Of a stretch of 64,000 bases of DNA, positions 25,174-36,150 are shown one piece after another (position 1 is the first letter of the stretch; each line of letters begins with the position of its first letter). The stretch lies in assembly GCF_022965805.1 (NCBI RefSeq), contig NC_133117.1:9572183-9636182 (forward strand). Direction: 5' to 3'. The notes beneath the pieces are model-generated. The model was not told the origin of the DNA, ran no database searches, and worked only from the letters and a program-made list of their open reading frames with translations. The DNA comes from Primulina eburnea. Its lineage: Eukaryota > Streptophyta > Magnoliopsida > Lamiales > Gesneriaceae. The position numbers and the translations under genes were made by a program.

Positions 25174-26600
25174 CTATACTGACAGTTGTGCTACGACTGC
25201 AACTTTTCTACTCAAGGAGTCTGCCACAACATTAGCTTTCCCCGGATGGTAGCTAATTTCACAATCGTAGTCTTTCACTAACTCTAACCACCCTCTTTGT
25301 CTCATATTGAGCTCTTTCTGCGTGAAGAAATACTTGAGACTCTTGTGATCAGTGAATATCTGACATTTATCGTCGTACAAATAGTGTCTCCATATCTTCA
25401 ATGCAAAGACAACGACAGCTAACTCAAGATCATGGGTCGAATAATTCTTCTCATGCACCTTCAACTGTCTAGAGGCATAAGCTATAACCCGACCATGCAG
25501 CATCAAAACTGCGCCTAGACTGAGCTTAGATGCATCGGTGTATAGTACAAAATTACCTTGACCTGCTGGCATGGCTAACATTGGCGCTATGATAAAAACT
25601 TGCTTCAAAGTATAAAATCTCTGCTGGAACTCGTCACTCCAAATGAATTTAGCATTCTTCTTAGTCAATGAAGTGAGTGGCATTGCTATCGAAGAAAATC
25701 CCTGAATAAATTTCTTGTAGTAGCATGCTAGGCCTAGGAAACTGCGGATCTCTGACACATTCTTCGGCTCAACCCATTCCTTAACCGCTGCTACCTTAGC
25801 TGGATCCACCTCAATGCCACTGCCAGAAATTACATGCCCAAAAAATGCTACATTCTCCAACCAGAATTCACACTTATTGAATTTTGCAAACAACTTGTGT
25901 CTCGGCACAACCTGCAACACTGTACTCGAATGCTGATTGTGCTTCTCATGGTTCTTCGAGTATATGAAAATGTCGTCAATGAACACTATGGCGAACTAAT
26001 CTAAGTATGGCTGAAATACTCGGTTCATGAGGTCCATAAATATCGCTGGGGCATTCGTCAGTCCGAATGACATCACTAAAAACTCGTAATGCCCATATCT
26101 AGTCCTGAAGGCCGTCTTATAAACATCTATATCTTTTACCTTCAGCTGGTGATACCCTCATCGAATATCTATCTTAGAGAACACTGTAGCTCCCTGCAAC
26201 AGATCGAACAAGTCCTCGATCCTTGGAAGTGGGTATTTATTCTTGATCGTTACTCTGTTCAGTTCTCAGTAATCTATATACAGCCTCATGCTCCCATCTT
26301 TCTTATTTACGAAGAGTGATGGTGCGCCCCATGGTGAGAAATTAGGGCGGATGAATTTCTTGTCAAGAAGCTCCTGAATCTGCTGCTTGAGCTGTAACAT
26401 CTCAGCTGGAGCTAACCGGTACGGTGCCTTTGAGATTGGCATGGTGCCTGGCACAATATCAATGGAAAACGCCACCTCTCTTTCTGGTGGAAGGCCTGTG
26501 ACATCATCTGGAAAGAAGTTAGGAAATTCTCTGACTACTAGTATATCAGATATTGACGGAGTTGGTACGTCAGACGCTGAAACAATGCTGGCCAAGAAAG
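25174..26600 (-). pseudogene. Tekay-like reverse transcriptase and RNase H
   Basis: At 26595-26266 the RT N-terminal part reads [20 protein letters not shown] and [13 protein letters not shown], ending in a stop where Arg is usual. The palm follows in interrupted frames. The 270-codon frame at 25986-25174 starts at FIDDIFIYS, the YVDD-type catalytic box, and contains RNase H motifs [39 protein letters not shown] and ADSLSRK. It has at least four stops overall. Confidence 0.87.
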
Positions 26601-26699
26601 CTTGACAGCACTTATGAATAAGCCTCCGTGCCTACATGCAAGAGATCATGCGAGAGAAACTTCTCCATCTATTTGCCTCAAAGAGAAACTGCTCCATGC

Positions 26700-27056
26700 C
26701 CAAAGGTCTTACTAACACTGACTTTTTTTATGGAAATCAATGAGAACTTTGTTCTTCGTCAGCCAGTCCATTCCCAAGATAATATCAAATTCTGGCATGG
26801 GCAAAACAATCAGATCAGCATACACTAGGTGGCCCTATAGTTCAAGATCAATGTCTCTGACCACGCTAGTAGCCAATAACTCTTCCCCTGATGGGACTGT
26901 CATTGAATAGCTCACTTCAAGTCCAATAGACATGACGTATAGATGATTAGAGAAAGTCTCCGAAATGAAAGAGGAGTAGCCCCTGAGTTTATCAAGGTCT
27001 TCGTGGCTACTCTCTTTATGAAAATATTTCCTGAGAGACGTTAGCACAACAAACAA
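26700..27056 (-). pseudogene. Tekay-like aspartic protease, active site lost
   Basis: The frame reads SFISETFSNHL, then VPSGEELLATSVVRDIDLEL, a stop, and YADLIVLPMPEFDIILGMDW. These are the usual flanks of the gypsy protease. The catalytic DSGAT that should stand before SFISE is replaced by KLRGYS, so the enzyme is dead even without the stop. Confidence 0.8.
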
Positions 27057-27202
27057 AACTTATATCCCAAAAATAATCTAACCTTAACCTCAAAAATAGT
27101 AGAAATTTATATCTCAGGTCACCAAAATATTAACTAGCACACTAATAATCCCAAGTAAAATTCAAAACATGCATAGCAAGAATAATACGGTGCTGAATTA
27201 AA

Positions 27203-28303
27203 TTAGTTACCAGTCAACAAGGTCGTGTTTGGGTTCGCCTCCTCTGCCTGCATGACGAACACTGTACCATGGGTCTGCTGCCTCCACTGTGGGAAGTCCT
27301 TCAACATATGATCGTTGGCTCCGCATTTAAAGAACTTGCCCGATTCATATAAACACAGTCCCGGATGCTGTCGGTTGCATTTCTGGCACACTAGGTACTC
27401 AACAGGTTTCTGAGGAGCCTTCTGTTGAGTAATATGACCCTTGCCTTTCGGCGGTCCCTGAAATGGCCTCTTCCCCTGCTGCCCCTGGAAAGGCATCTTA
27501 AACTTGGTTCGCTTCTGTTGCTGCTGCTGAGGTGCCTGATAGGGCCTCTTGCCATGCCTATCACTCTCGATATCTTTTTGTTCCTGCTCTTCCACCAAGG
27601 CTCTAGATACGGCAACGGCATAGGTAGTAGGACCAGCAACCCTGACATCATGGCGTAAGATCGGCCGCAACCCTTCCATAAAATGCCTCAGCTTCTCCCT
27701 GGCATCATTAGCTATCAGGGGCACAAAGTTACACCGCCTTTCAAACTTCATGACAAACTCTGTAACACTGCTGTCTCCTTGTCGCAACGTCATGAATTTC
27801 CTGGTCAGTCTAGATCGTACTTCCTCAGTGAAGTACTTGGAGTAGAATACCTCCTTAAACCCATTCCACCCCAGTGTTTGCAAGTTCACTGACACTGATG
27901 CACTTACCCACCACAGTCTGGCGTCCCCTGTCAGTAGAAATGTGGTACACCTGACCCTGTCTGCATCTTGCAGTTCCATAAATGCAAAAATCACCTCGAT
28001 GGATTTAATATATCCTTCAGCTATCATCGGGTCAGTGGTCCTCGAAAACTTCTTTGGGTCCATCCTCCTTAACCTCTCATACACAGCCTCTGGTTTGGGC
28101 TTCGCCCCTGTATCCACTGCAGCTTGGTTCTCCGCAAACCGTGCGAAGAACTGAGTCATTCCTGCAAGCATCTGAGCCTGCATATCTGGGGGTGGACAAG
28201 GAGGAGTGACCCTCTCCCTATCCTGGGCTTCCCTATTTTCATTGCCTGCTTCACTCACAATCCTACGTCTGGGAGGCAGACTGTTCCAACATTTACCCAA
28301 CAC
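27203..28303 (-). pseudogene. Tekay-like gag
   Basis: An open frame of 366 codons. Near the N-terminus, SLPPRRRIVSEAG resembles the usual MPPRRR start with Met changed to Leu, so the annotated Met upstream may not be original. The capsid-type gag domain runs from about 85 to 240 (VYERLRRMDPKKF, LTGDARLWW, FKEVFYSKYFTEEVR, LRQGDSSVTEFVMKFERRC). A Gln- and Lys-rich region follows. The CCHC knuckle near 335 is damaged: KCGANDHMLKDFPQW has lost the first and last Cys. It is followed by the protease region in another frame. Confidence 0.85.
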
Positions 28304-28500
28304 GTAAACCCAACATGCATGATCATAATACTAATATCATAACATAAGATGCACGTACTTGAATTTAAATATGCACATGCTGAAATCATGACTAGATACA
28401 TATTACATGAAAGAATTTAAAACTTTAAAACTTACAGACTTGAGGTGTGACTTCGTGATCTTCTCGCAACTTGCAGTAGGTATAACCCTTTACAAGAACA

Positions 28501-28514
28501 CCGCTATGATACCA
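28501..28514 (-). other. Primer binding site of the Tekay-like element
   Basis: On the minus strand TGGTATCATAGCGG lies three bases from the LTR end at 28517. It is a tRNA-Met-type PBS as in Tekay elements. Confidence 0.8.
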
Positions 28515-28516
28515 AC

Positions 28517-28851
28517 TGTAACGTACCGTATTTTTAACTACTTTAAAATTTACGGAAAAATTAAATTTTTTTTAATTATATAGAAACCTTCAAATTATGA
28601 TAACAATAAATTGATCCTTCAAAATATTTGCCATGAAAATATCTCAATTAAAGTTTGATAAAAACACTTAATTAAATATCGAAAACATTAACATGAAATC
28701 AGAGTATTTGAAACATTGCATAATCTCTTAAAAACATGGGCGGTCCTCGGGTTTATCCTTCTGCTCGGTCCAAGCCGGCTCATTGGTCCCCACCCCTCGT
28801 CTCCTCAAATTCATCATCACATGTATCGATCAAGTCTAGTGAGTCTAAAGA
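28517..28851 (-). repeat. 5' LTR of the Tekay-like element, truncated
   Basis: Begins TGTAACGTACCGTATTTTTA and aligns with the first 335 bp of the LTR at 17252. Homology stops abruptly after GTGAGTCTAAAG at 28851, where a different LTR sequence begins. Confidence 0.85.
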
Positions 28852-31236
28852 TGAAACATCTGCCCTTTTTATTTGCTTTAAAAGTAATATTTTTTTAAAA
28901 AAAACTAAGCACCTTCGGCTGAACCTCACACATGCTTACAAATTTTTTTTATAAAATATTTTGCACCCTTTTAAAAATAAGCCAACCAACAAGTATTTGA
29001 AAATCGAGTGTAATAGTCATAAAATGAAATTGTGAACTGTTTTACCAAACCTAAAAAACAATAAATTTTAAAAGTATAGCCCATAATAAACCCCTCAAAA
29101 ATCTCTCAAAAGAATAAATAAATAGTCTTAAAATCTTTTACGTAAATCATGAATCATAAATGCGGAAAAAGTAGAAGCGCTGGTCCTCGGGTTGTGTACA
29201 CCTTTAGTCCAGTCAAATCATCCATCAAGACATCCATCAATCTAACATGCATCCATCACACTTAGTGAGTCTAAAGACTCAACACACCATAATCTTTATA
29301 AAAATAATACGTATAAAATCGCATGCAACAGTGAAAATACTTTTACGTAAAAATAACTTTTTCATGACTTGCATACATAAACTTTAACTTTTTCCTTTCC
29401 TTTTACTCAACATGACATAATATAAAACCTTTTTCATGATCATAAACATTTTCCTTTTTCCTTTATTGAATTCAGATCGTTAATTGTGATTTTACTCAAA
29501 CCTCAAAAAGTCGATGGATCCATCTACATGAAACCGCAGTACTGGACGACGGGGGACATCAGCAACATTCTCACCGGTCAACTGGGACCTGACCTATCCT
29601 CTTTTGAATAGAATACGATCATCGGGGCTCCTTCTGAGGCCTTTTCTCATAAATGGGCTCTCTTTGGGGCCTTTTTCTCTCACGATATTAACATTCTTAC
29701 CTCAAACCTCATACCTCAATAGTCACAATTACTTCACTTCCTTCAATGATTAAATTCTCATTACTTTATAAAAATCATGCATAACATAACCTTTTTGTTT
29801 TTGAAACCAAGCATGCAAAATGTCTTTTAAATGTCTTCCTTAAATCATAAAAATCAAACAGACATTTAAAACTCATATTTCCTCATGTAGAATTTCATAA
29901 ACATTTACAAATAATCATAATATCATAAAAATAGCATTTAGAGCACTGCCATGACGTTTACAAATTTTTAGGTGTAAAAAGATCGTTTTATCCTTAGACG
30001 TAAAATTCCTCGATTTTGACTTTTATTGTGTTCATTGACTCTAACATGTCCCAAATAATTATTTAAGCCTAATGTAATTTTCTCATAGTTTTATTTAGCA
30101 TAAATATTAAACTTTTTCATTTATCTTAATTTAATTTTTTGACAGTGTTTTAACCCCAAAAATCCCAAACTTTAATATAAAATTCCTAAATTCAAAATTC
30201 AGTATTTTATATTATTTTAGCCCTCATGAACCACGAATCGATCCCGTGAGCCATTTTTCAATTTATTTTAGTTTAGGTACCCTATTATGACACATAAACT
30301 TCGACCCCGAGCCATCTTTCGATTTTCTCGAGTCACCTCCGGACCATGTTGATCCAAACCCTGACCAACACATTATAGTACCCTACTGGACCCTTAGATC
30401 CCTTAGATACCTTCCCAAACCCAGAAACCGAAGCCCTCTACTCCCCACCTATGCTGGCCGAGAGTTGCTAATTGCATGGACTCTAGTTTCATGCACCTAG
30501 GGATGTAGCCGACACCCCATCACTCAAACCAACCTCTAGTGCACCTTCTTAGGACCCTAATGAGACGCCCTAGCCTAGCCTGCGAGCCCTGGGCCGAGCC
30601 CACACTCCCCTGCAAGCCGCGCAACCTCTGCGCAAATCCTGCACCATGATCTCGGGGAGAAGTCCTTGTTTACAAGGACTCCTCCCAACCCTCTAGCCCA
30701 AGTCCTAGCTTGGCTAGGACTCTACCCTAGACTCAACCAAGCCACTGGCCAGTCCTGAACCCAAGCCCAAGCCAGCCCTCCCCTTAACCATGAAAACCCG
30801 ATGCCATAACCTTGAGATCAACAAAACCGATTTCCAGCATGTGCTCGTGGTGCCGTGAGTTTGGGGTAATTAAGGACTTTAAAAATCGATTAAAAACAAC
30901 TCTTGATCCTAACCTTATGTCATTGCAGCCTCTTACATGTGTAGAACAATTTATTGGATGCAAAGTCATGAGTTTAACACCTATGTGTGCAATAATCCGA
31001 AAATAAAGCAAAATAACTTCATGATTTTCATGCATACAATATTTAAAACGATATTACGACATGATGGATTAGAAAAGGAGATGTATGGTGTGCTTTTGCG
31101 TTTTTAAACGCACAAAAAATCGTGGACGACGAAGAACGGCGGCGAGGAGGGCCTAAACTCGATTTCCCTTGAAGCTTCTCGAAAATTTCCTCTTCAAATA
31201 TTGAATGTGTGTGTGTCATGTGGTTGAGGGGATTTT

Positions 31237-31713
31237 TCAGAAAGTGGCGTGTGGTTTAGCATAGAATAATTCCTTGAAAGCGTCCCACTTTAATTCTCGA
31301 ACATTAATTGTAACCTTGGTGGCTTCCAACCAGATACGAGCAGGTTTGACCAACATAAACACATCACAACTTACCTTATCCTGGTCGGTGAACTTCAAGT
31401 AATTGAATATGGCCTCCAAAGATTTGAACCATTCAAGAGCCACTAGTGGGTCAGAGCTACTAATGAAATTAGGAGGGTTCATACGTCTAAAACGATCATA
31501 TGCACCATCTTCAGAAATTTCAGTTGTGCCTTGACCTCTTCCACGACCACGACCCTGGGTCGAGGTGTGCATGCTCAATAGCTGTTGAATCTACTCGCTA
31601 TGAACCATTGCTTGCTCTTTCAATAACTTACTTAATCCATCTACAACCTTCACAGTCTTATCATTAGTAGGGGTCCTATCATCCCCTTAGGTGCTCTTTT
31701 TCTTGGGAGGCAT
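31237..31713 (-). pseudogene. Gypsy gag, 5' fragment
   Basis: Starts MPPKKKST at 31713, with an in-frame stop at codon 9 and another 30 codons later. The open part at 31578-31237 reads YDRFRRMNPPNFISSSDPLV, ALEWFKSLEAIF and WDAFKELFYAK, a retrotransposon gag domain. It is cut at 31237 where LTR sequence of another element follows. The gag belongs with the LTR at 31889-33497. Confidence 0.8.
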
Positions 31714-31875
31714 ATCCTACACATATGCTCAATTTAACATAGATAGGAAGACATAATACATCAATGGAAATGAAATAGAATCAACTCTTAATGTTAAAAT
31801 CAATAGGTGCAGGATCGAAAACATACCGGATTGTCCTAGGTAGAAGAAGTCATATATGGTCCGAATAAACTTTTT

Positions 31876-31886
31876 CTTTGATACCA
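31876..31886 (-). other. Primer binding site of the third gypsy element
   Basis: TGGTATCAAAG on the minus strand, two bases from the LTR end at 31889. tRNA-Met type with one difference from the usual TGGTATCAGAG. Confidence 0.7.
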
Positions 31887-31888
31887 AT

Positions 31889-33497
31889 TGAAAAAACCCA
31901 CTTCCATGACATTTGAATTTAAAGAAATAAATAACATATGCGGAAGCCTTTTTAATAAAAAGGGGAGAAACTAAATACCATTTACATAAAAATTTCACCA
32001 CCCAAAATAAGATTCATTTGTTACAAAATACAAGATATCAATGGCTATTAATGTACATCACCCAAAATAAAGTTGCATAATCAAAAGTTTTCCCCTTTTT
32101 AATATACCATATGACTTCTTCCATATTGGGCAATCTCTATCAATCTTTCTTTTCACCTACATCACATGACATTAACTGGAATGAGATAAAACTCAGTAAG
32201 TAGAAAGCTATACATAACAGATACATATACATGGCTTGGCTTGAAACAAGGCTATAGCAATGGCAATGAACAATGAATAATATCATCTTCCATGAGCAAT
32301 AGATAACAAAGCAATATAGATGGTATTTCTTGGCATAAATTAAAGGAAATGAAATGATAATTCTGTGACCTGTGACCTGTGGATAGTATCTCTTTGATAT
32401 AAATATATATATCAAAACTGTGAGAGATACTCATAATCATGAAATTGGCCAATGACATGGATGAATTAACTATCATTTCCTTGGCTTTGATCATGGTAAA
32501 TTTCATTGAGGCAAATTAACAAATACTTGGTAGGCAACAATAGAGTAGTAGCTCCTTATCAATGAATTCAATGGTATTCTTACTTTAATGAACAAATAAC
32601 AATACATAAATCAATAATATAACAATGGAAGGAGATAACATCAATAAACATGCTTATATACATATATATTATGTGAGCATTTGAAAGGAAGCTTCTACTT
32701 ACAACCCAACAAGTAAATAAAGGCTATGATGAACTTGAATGATTCCTACAACAATAAGCACAATAATAGCCATAATTTGTCATCATTAATCCAAGGAATC
32801 AATCAATTCAACTTAACCCTTCAAAACTCCAAACCCTTCTAAACTCCAAAAATATAGAATAATTACCTTGTAGCTTGAAATCTTAGGAAGGAGCAACTAA
32901 GAAATCATTATAATCCTTGAACTTGGAGTAAAGAATTTTTGGAGAGAAAATTTGAAGAAGAAATGATAGAAACGTTCCAAGGAAGAGGGAAGGAGTTGGA
33001 ATAGACGAGAAGCCTCTAGAATGACAAATATAAGCCTCTAATACCTAAAAAAACGTGTTTTTGAAAAAACACTTCTGCATCGACTAGCATTGGCTCCGCG
33101 GCACCAGCTCTACGGCGCCTGGCAATGCAACGGCGGTGCCAGGGACTCGGCCTGGTGCTGCCGCTGCACGCCTAGCAGCGCTGCTTCTCGGCGCTGATCC
33201 TGCACTTCAAAACCATCCCAACTCACCTTAAATCCAACCTTTTCCAATACCATTCAATACCAATGAAATTAGCATCCCAATACACCCTCAATTCATCCAA
33301 CACAACCATCAACAAAATTCATTCATCACCATAAACAACACTAACCATAACATAACTCCAAACAATAACCATATTTAACCATTCCAATAAATATATCCAT
33401 AACCAATAACCATTAAAATATCTATAACCATACCTTATCACAATAAATCATAAATTACATCGTCAAAAATATCATGATAAAAGATCGGGATATTACA
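31889..33497 (-). repeat. 5' LTR of the third gypsy element
   Basis: On the plus strand TGAAAAAACCCACTTCC to GATCGGGATATTACA, 1609 bp. The boundary at 31889 is set by the adjacent PBS and the one at 33497 by the TTACA end. A GC-rich stretch with repeated CGGCGC/GGTGCC words lies at 33080-33200. The matching 3' LTR is not in the window, so the element was cut by deletion. Confidence 0.7.
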
Positions 33498-33630
33498 CTA
33501 TTTTAAACATGTAAACATGCCTATCACATTTAATCAATGCACTTAAAATGATTTAATTAAGTATTTTCAATTTTTCCTAGATTTGCATGCAGTTGGATTA
33601 AGTTATCGCATTTTGGACCTTACAGTCCTC

Positions 33631-34341
33631 AACATCAGGAACAACATCAGCATCATCACTTTCTTCATCACCACTAGAATACTCATCAGAATTAGAGTCA
33701 TGATTTGAATTAGAAGTAGTATCGTCAGAATTGTCTGGGCGGTTTTCTTCGTACTCTTGCAACATTTCTTCATTTGGTTCATCAGCCTTTGATGTGGCTT
33801 TTTACAAGGCTTTTTCTTCTTTTAACCATGTAAGAAACTCATCTAGGGACTCTTCATACTCAGCGGGATCAGTCTGTTCTTTGAAAACCGCAGTTTCTTT
33901 CTCAGCTGCAGTAGAGGGCATCTTATTTTCAATAGCAACAAGTTTTGTTCTTGCGACCAATTCAGAATTTTCATCATTGGAGTCATCTCAAGATGAGAAA
34001 TCAGGGTCCAGAAGATTCACAGTGGAGGATCATGCTCGAAACTTCTTGGATGTGAAGAAATCAGGGTCATACCTACCTGACGCTTTGATCTTTTTGGCTG
34101 CAGAGGAACATGGAAGACACGATTAAGCTCTTCAAAATCCGATGGATTGTCAACTTCGATTGCATTACTTGGATCCCTAGGGGCAATAACTTCAAGCGGA
34201 TTTGGGTCCTCGACCACCGCAACCATCTGAAGGGAATTAAAAATATGGGTTTTTAGGTGGTGTTGCAACATGAGGTGGAACACTGACGCTTGCGGTCATT
34301 TCACTTCGAATATCAAAAGGGTTGTATCTTGTTCCAACCAT
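33631..34341 (-). pseudogene. Extra ORF downstream of copia pol (env-position), broken
   Basis: On the minus strand, a start at 34341 (MVGTRYNPFDIRSE) is followed by a frame change to SLQMVAVVEDPNPLEVIAP and DFEELNRVFHVPLQPKRSKR, another change near 34100, and an acidic Asp/Ser-rich tail (DDTTSNSNHDSNSDE, SSGDEESDD) that ends at the junction with the second Tekay-like LTR. It lies 3' of pol on the same strand, the place of the extra or env-like ORF in some Sireviruses. I recognise no domain and see no signal peptide or membrane segment. At least three breaks. Confidence 0.5.
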
Positions 34342-35399
34342 CAATGAAATATAAACAGAATTAACCAATGATAAACTAAACAAGAATTCACTAAGAGAGT
34401 ATGAAAAATGCTAGCAGAGAAAGTTTGAGAGGACAAACAAGAACAATTAGCAGTAATGAATTATGTATTCCAAGTAAAAATTAAATATTTTTCTTTTGAC
34501 GATAACAAAATCACTCATAGAGAGATTGCTCGTTTCCGTCAAGATTTAATCTTTCATCCAACAATAACATATACGAATCGGTGCAGTCATATTTCTAGAA
34601 TATCATGAAGATTTCACCCCTCTTCGATTCAACACACTAATCCACGGGAAATCACAAATATCCAAAATTAAGAAATGTCACAAGTTCAAATCTGATAACT
34701 CACTAATTAAGAGAAAAACCACATAACCATTAATATGCATATCTTAATTTTGCCTAAAATATGATATATTCAATAAATGTCAGACATGTGATCAAATTAT
34801 AAGGTGTTTATATGCGGTGTTGGCAACATCTCCCAACAGCACTTCAAATTTCAATAAATATTTCGATTTTCCACCACACTCAAAGCTCAATCACACTTCA
34901 TTTTTTATTTTTTATTCAGAATTTGTAGCTCCACATTAGAAGAACGGTTTTCACTGGACTTATTTAGGTAATGTTTTCCATTTTATTCTGTTATGATTTC
35001 TATTTTCTGATTCAAAACAGATAACTTCCACCCTAAAAGAACAGTATTCATTGGACTCTTTTCGATATCTTTTTCCATTATTTTTCTTCTGATATAGAAA
35101 ACAATTTTTTTTTCCTTTTGTTCAAACTTCTCAAGTTATTTTTCACATCGGACAAAATCATGAAGTACACAAACATCCCACAACTATCTTGTGAAATAGA
35201 ACGAAAATTGAAAACACATTAGGAAATAGCCACGTAGTATAAACAATTCACAAAATAGAATAAATGAGTTAATGCAATATGTCTAACATCCTATAAAAAC
35301 ATATGAATGTTGGATGTTGTCCCAGATGTTGCAACATTCGACAAAACACCAGTCAGTGATTATGCACATAAACTGAAAGACTTTCTAAGGTTGGAAAAT
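34342..35399 (-). other. Copia 3' non-coding region between pol and the extra ORF
   Basis: No open frame. It holds the doubled block at about 34927-34982 and 35022-35080 (TAGAAGAACGGTTTTCACTGG and TAAAAGAACAGTATTCATTGG), related to the tandem block at 7271-7425 of the other copia element, and short GTGTTG...CAACA palindromes at 34815 and 35315. Confidence 0.55.
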
Positions 35400-36150
35400 C
35401 ACTCGAAATCTAATGGTTTTGTGAAAATATCTGCCAGTTTGTTATCAGTTCCAAAAATTCCATTTGGATTATTCTCTTCTCATCCAAATCTCTAATAAAG
35501 TGATGGCTGATGTCAATGTATTTTATGTGAGAGTGTTCTACTGGATATTTTGAAATTTCAATTGCACTCGAGTTGTCACAGTACACAATCAAGGTCCCAC
35601 TGTGGAAACCATAGCCCTCTACCATTTGGTTCATCCACAAGAGTTGTAAACAATCAATACCGGCTGTCACATATTTAGATTTAACAGTTTAAAGAGATAC
35701 ATAGTCTTACTTCATGTTGTACCATGACACCAAGTTATTGCCTAAGAAAAAACATCCACCATTGATACTTTTCCTATCACCTAAATCTCCAGCCTAGTCA
35801 GCATCACTAAACCCAATTAAATTGGTGTTAGTTTTCTTTGTGTACCATAATCCCAGATCTACAGTCCATTCATTGTATCTCAAATTTTGTTTTACAGCCT
35901 TCAAGTGTGTGATCTTAGGATTAGCTTGATATCTAGCACATAAACAGACATTGAACATTATATATGGACGACTTGCAGCTAAATAAAGGAGACTGCCAAT
36001 GATGATGCGGTACATGGTGTTTTAACACCTCCGGCAACATCTTCTTTACCCAGTTTTTCACTCAATCCCATAGGGGTTTTCATGTATTTAACATGTTCAG
36101 TTGAGAATTCCATCACCACATTTTCAGCATACTGGATTTGACACAAAAAT
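35400..36150 (-). pseudogene. Copia RT end and RNase H fragment
   Basis: Minus-strand frames read MEFSTEHVKYMKTPMGLSEK, then YRIIIGSLLYLAASRPYIMF and CARYQANPKITHLKAV, the end of copia RT and its connection, then LIGFSDAD, and RNase H with [20 protein letters not shown] and FIRDLDEKRIIQMEF. Stops at about 35680-35790 and other breaks kill it. The rest of pol upstream is missing; sequence beyond 36150 is unrelated. Confidence 0.85.

Larger units (their letters stand above)
17252..28851 (-). mobile_element. Decayed Tekay/Del-like Ty3-gypsy retrotransposon
   Basis: On the minus strand the order is truncated 5' LTR (28851-28517), PBS, gag, protease, RT, RNase H, integrase, a C-terminal domain tail, polypurine tract and full 3' LTR (19900-17252). 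Integrase before the 3' LTR marks it as Ty3-gypsy. VYERLRRMDPKKF-type gag and the EE.TLE/HPELF-type tail fit the Tekay/Del chromovirus group. It is broken by many stops and frameshifts and by the insertion at 20277-23997. No target duplication can be tested because the right LTR is cut. Confidence 0.87.
28852..33630 (-). repeat. Second Tekay-like LTR, interrupted
   Basis: Segments 28852-31236 and 33498-33630 read as one LTR-type sequence of about 2.5 kb ending GCATTTTGGACCTTACA at 33624, followed by GTCCTC, the start of a polypurine-tract complement. Like the LTR at 17252 it has GCGGAAA...GGTCCTCGGGTT and TAGTGAGTCTAAAGACTCAA near 29160-29280. A 30-bp unit is repeated at 29625-29654 and 29655-29684. 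The piece of another gypsy element at 31237-33497 splits it. Its left end near 28852 is a breakpoint, not a natural LTR start. Confidence 0.6.

Noticed and set aside
33731..34126. 131-codon Ser-rich plus frame
   Set aside because: Antisense of the acidic tail of the copia extra ORF on the minus strand.
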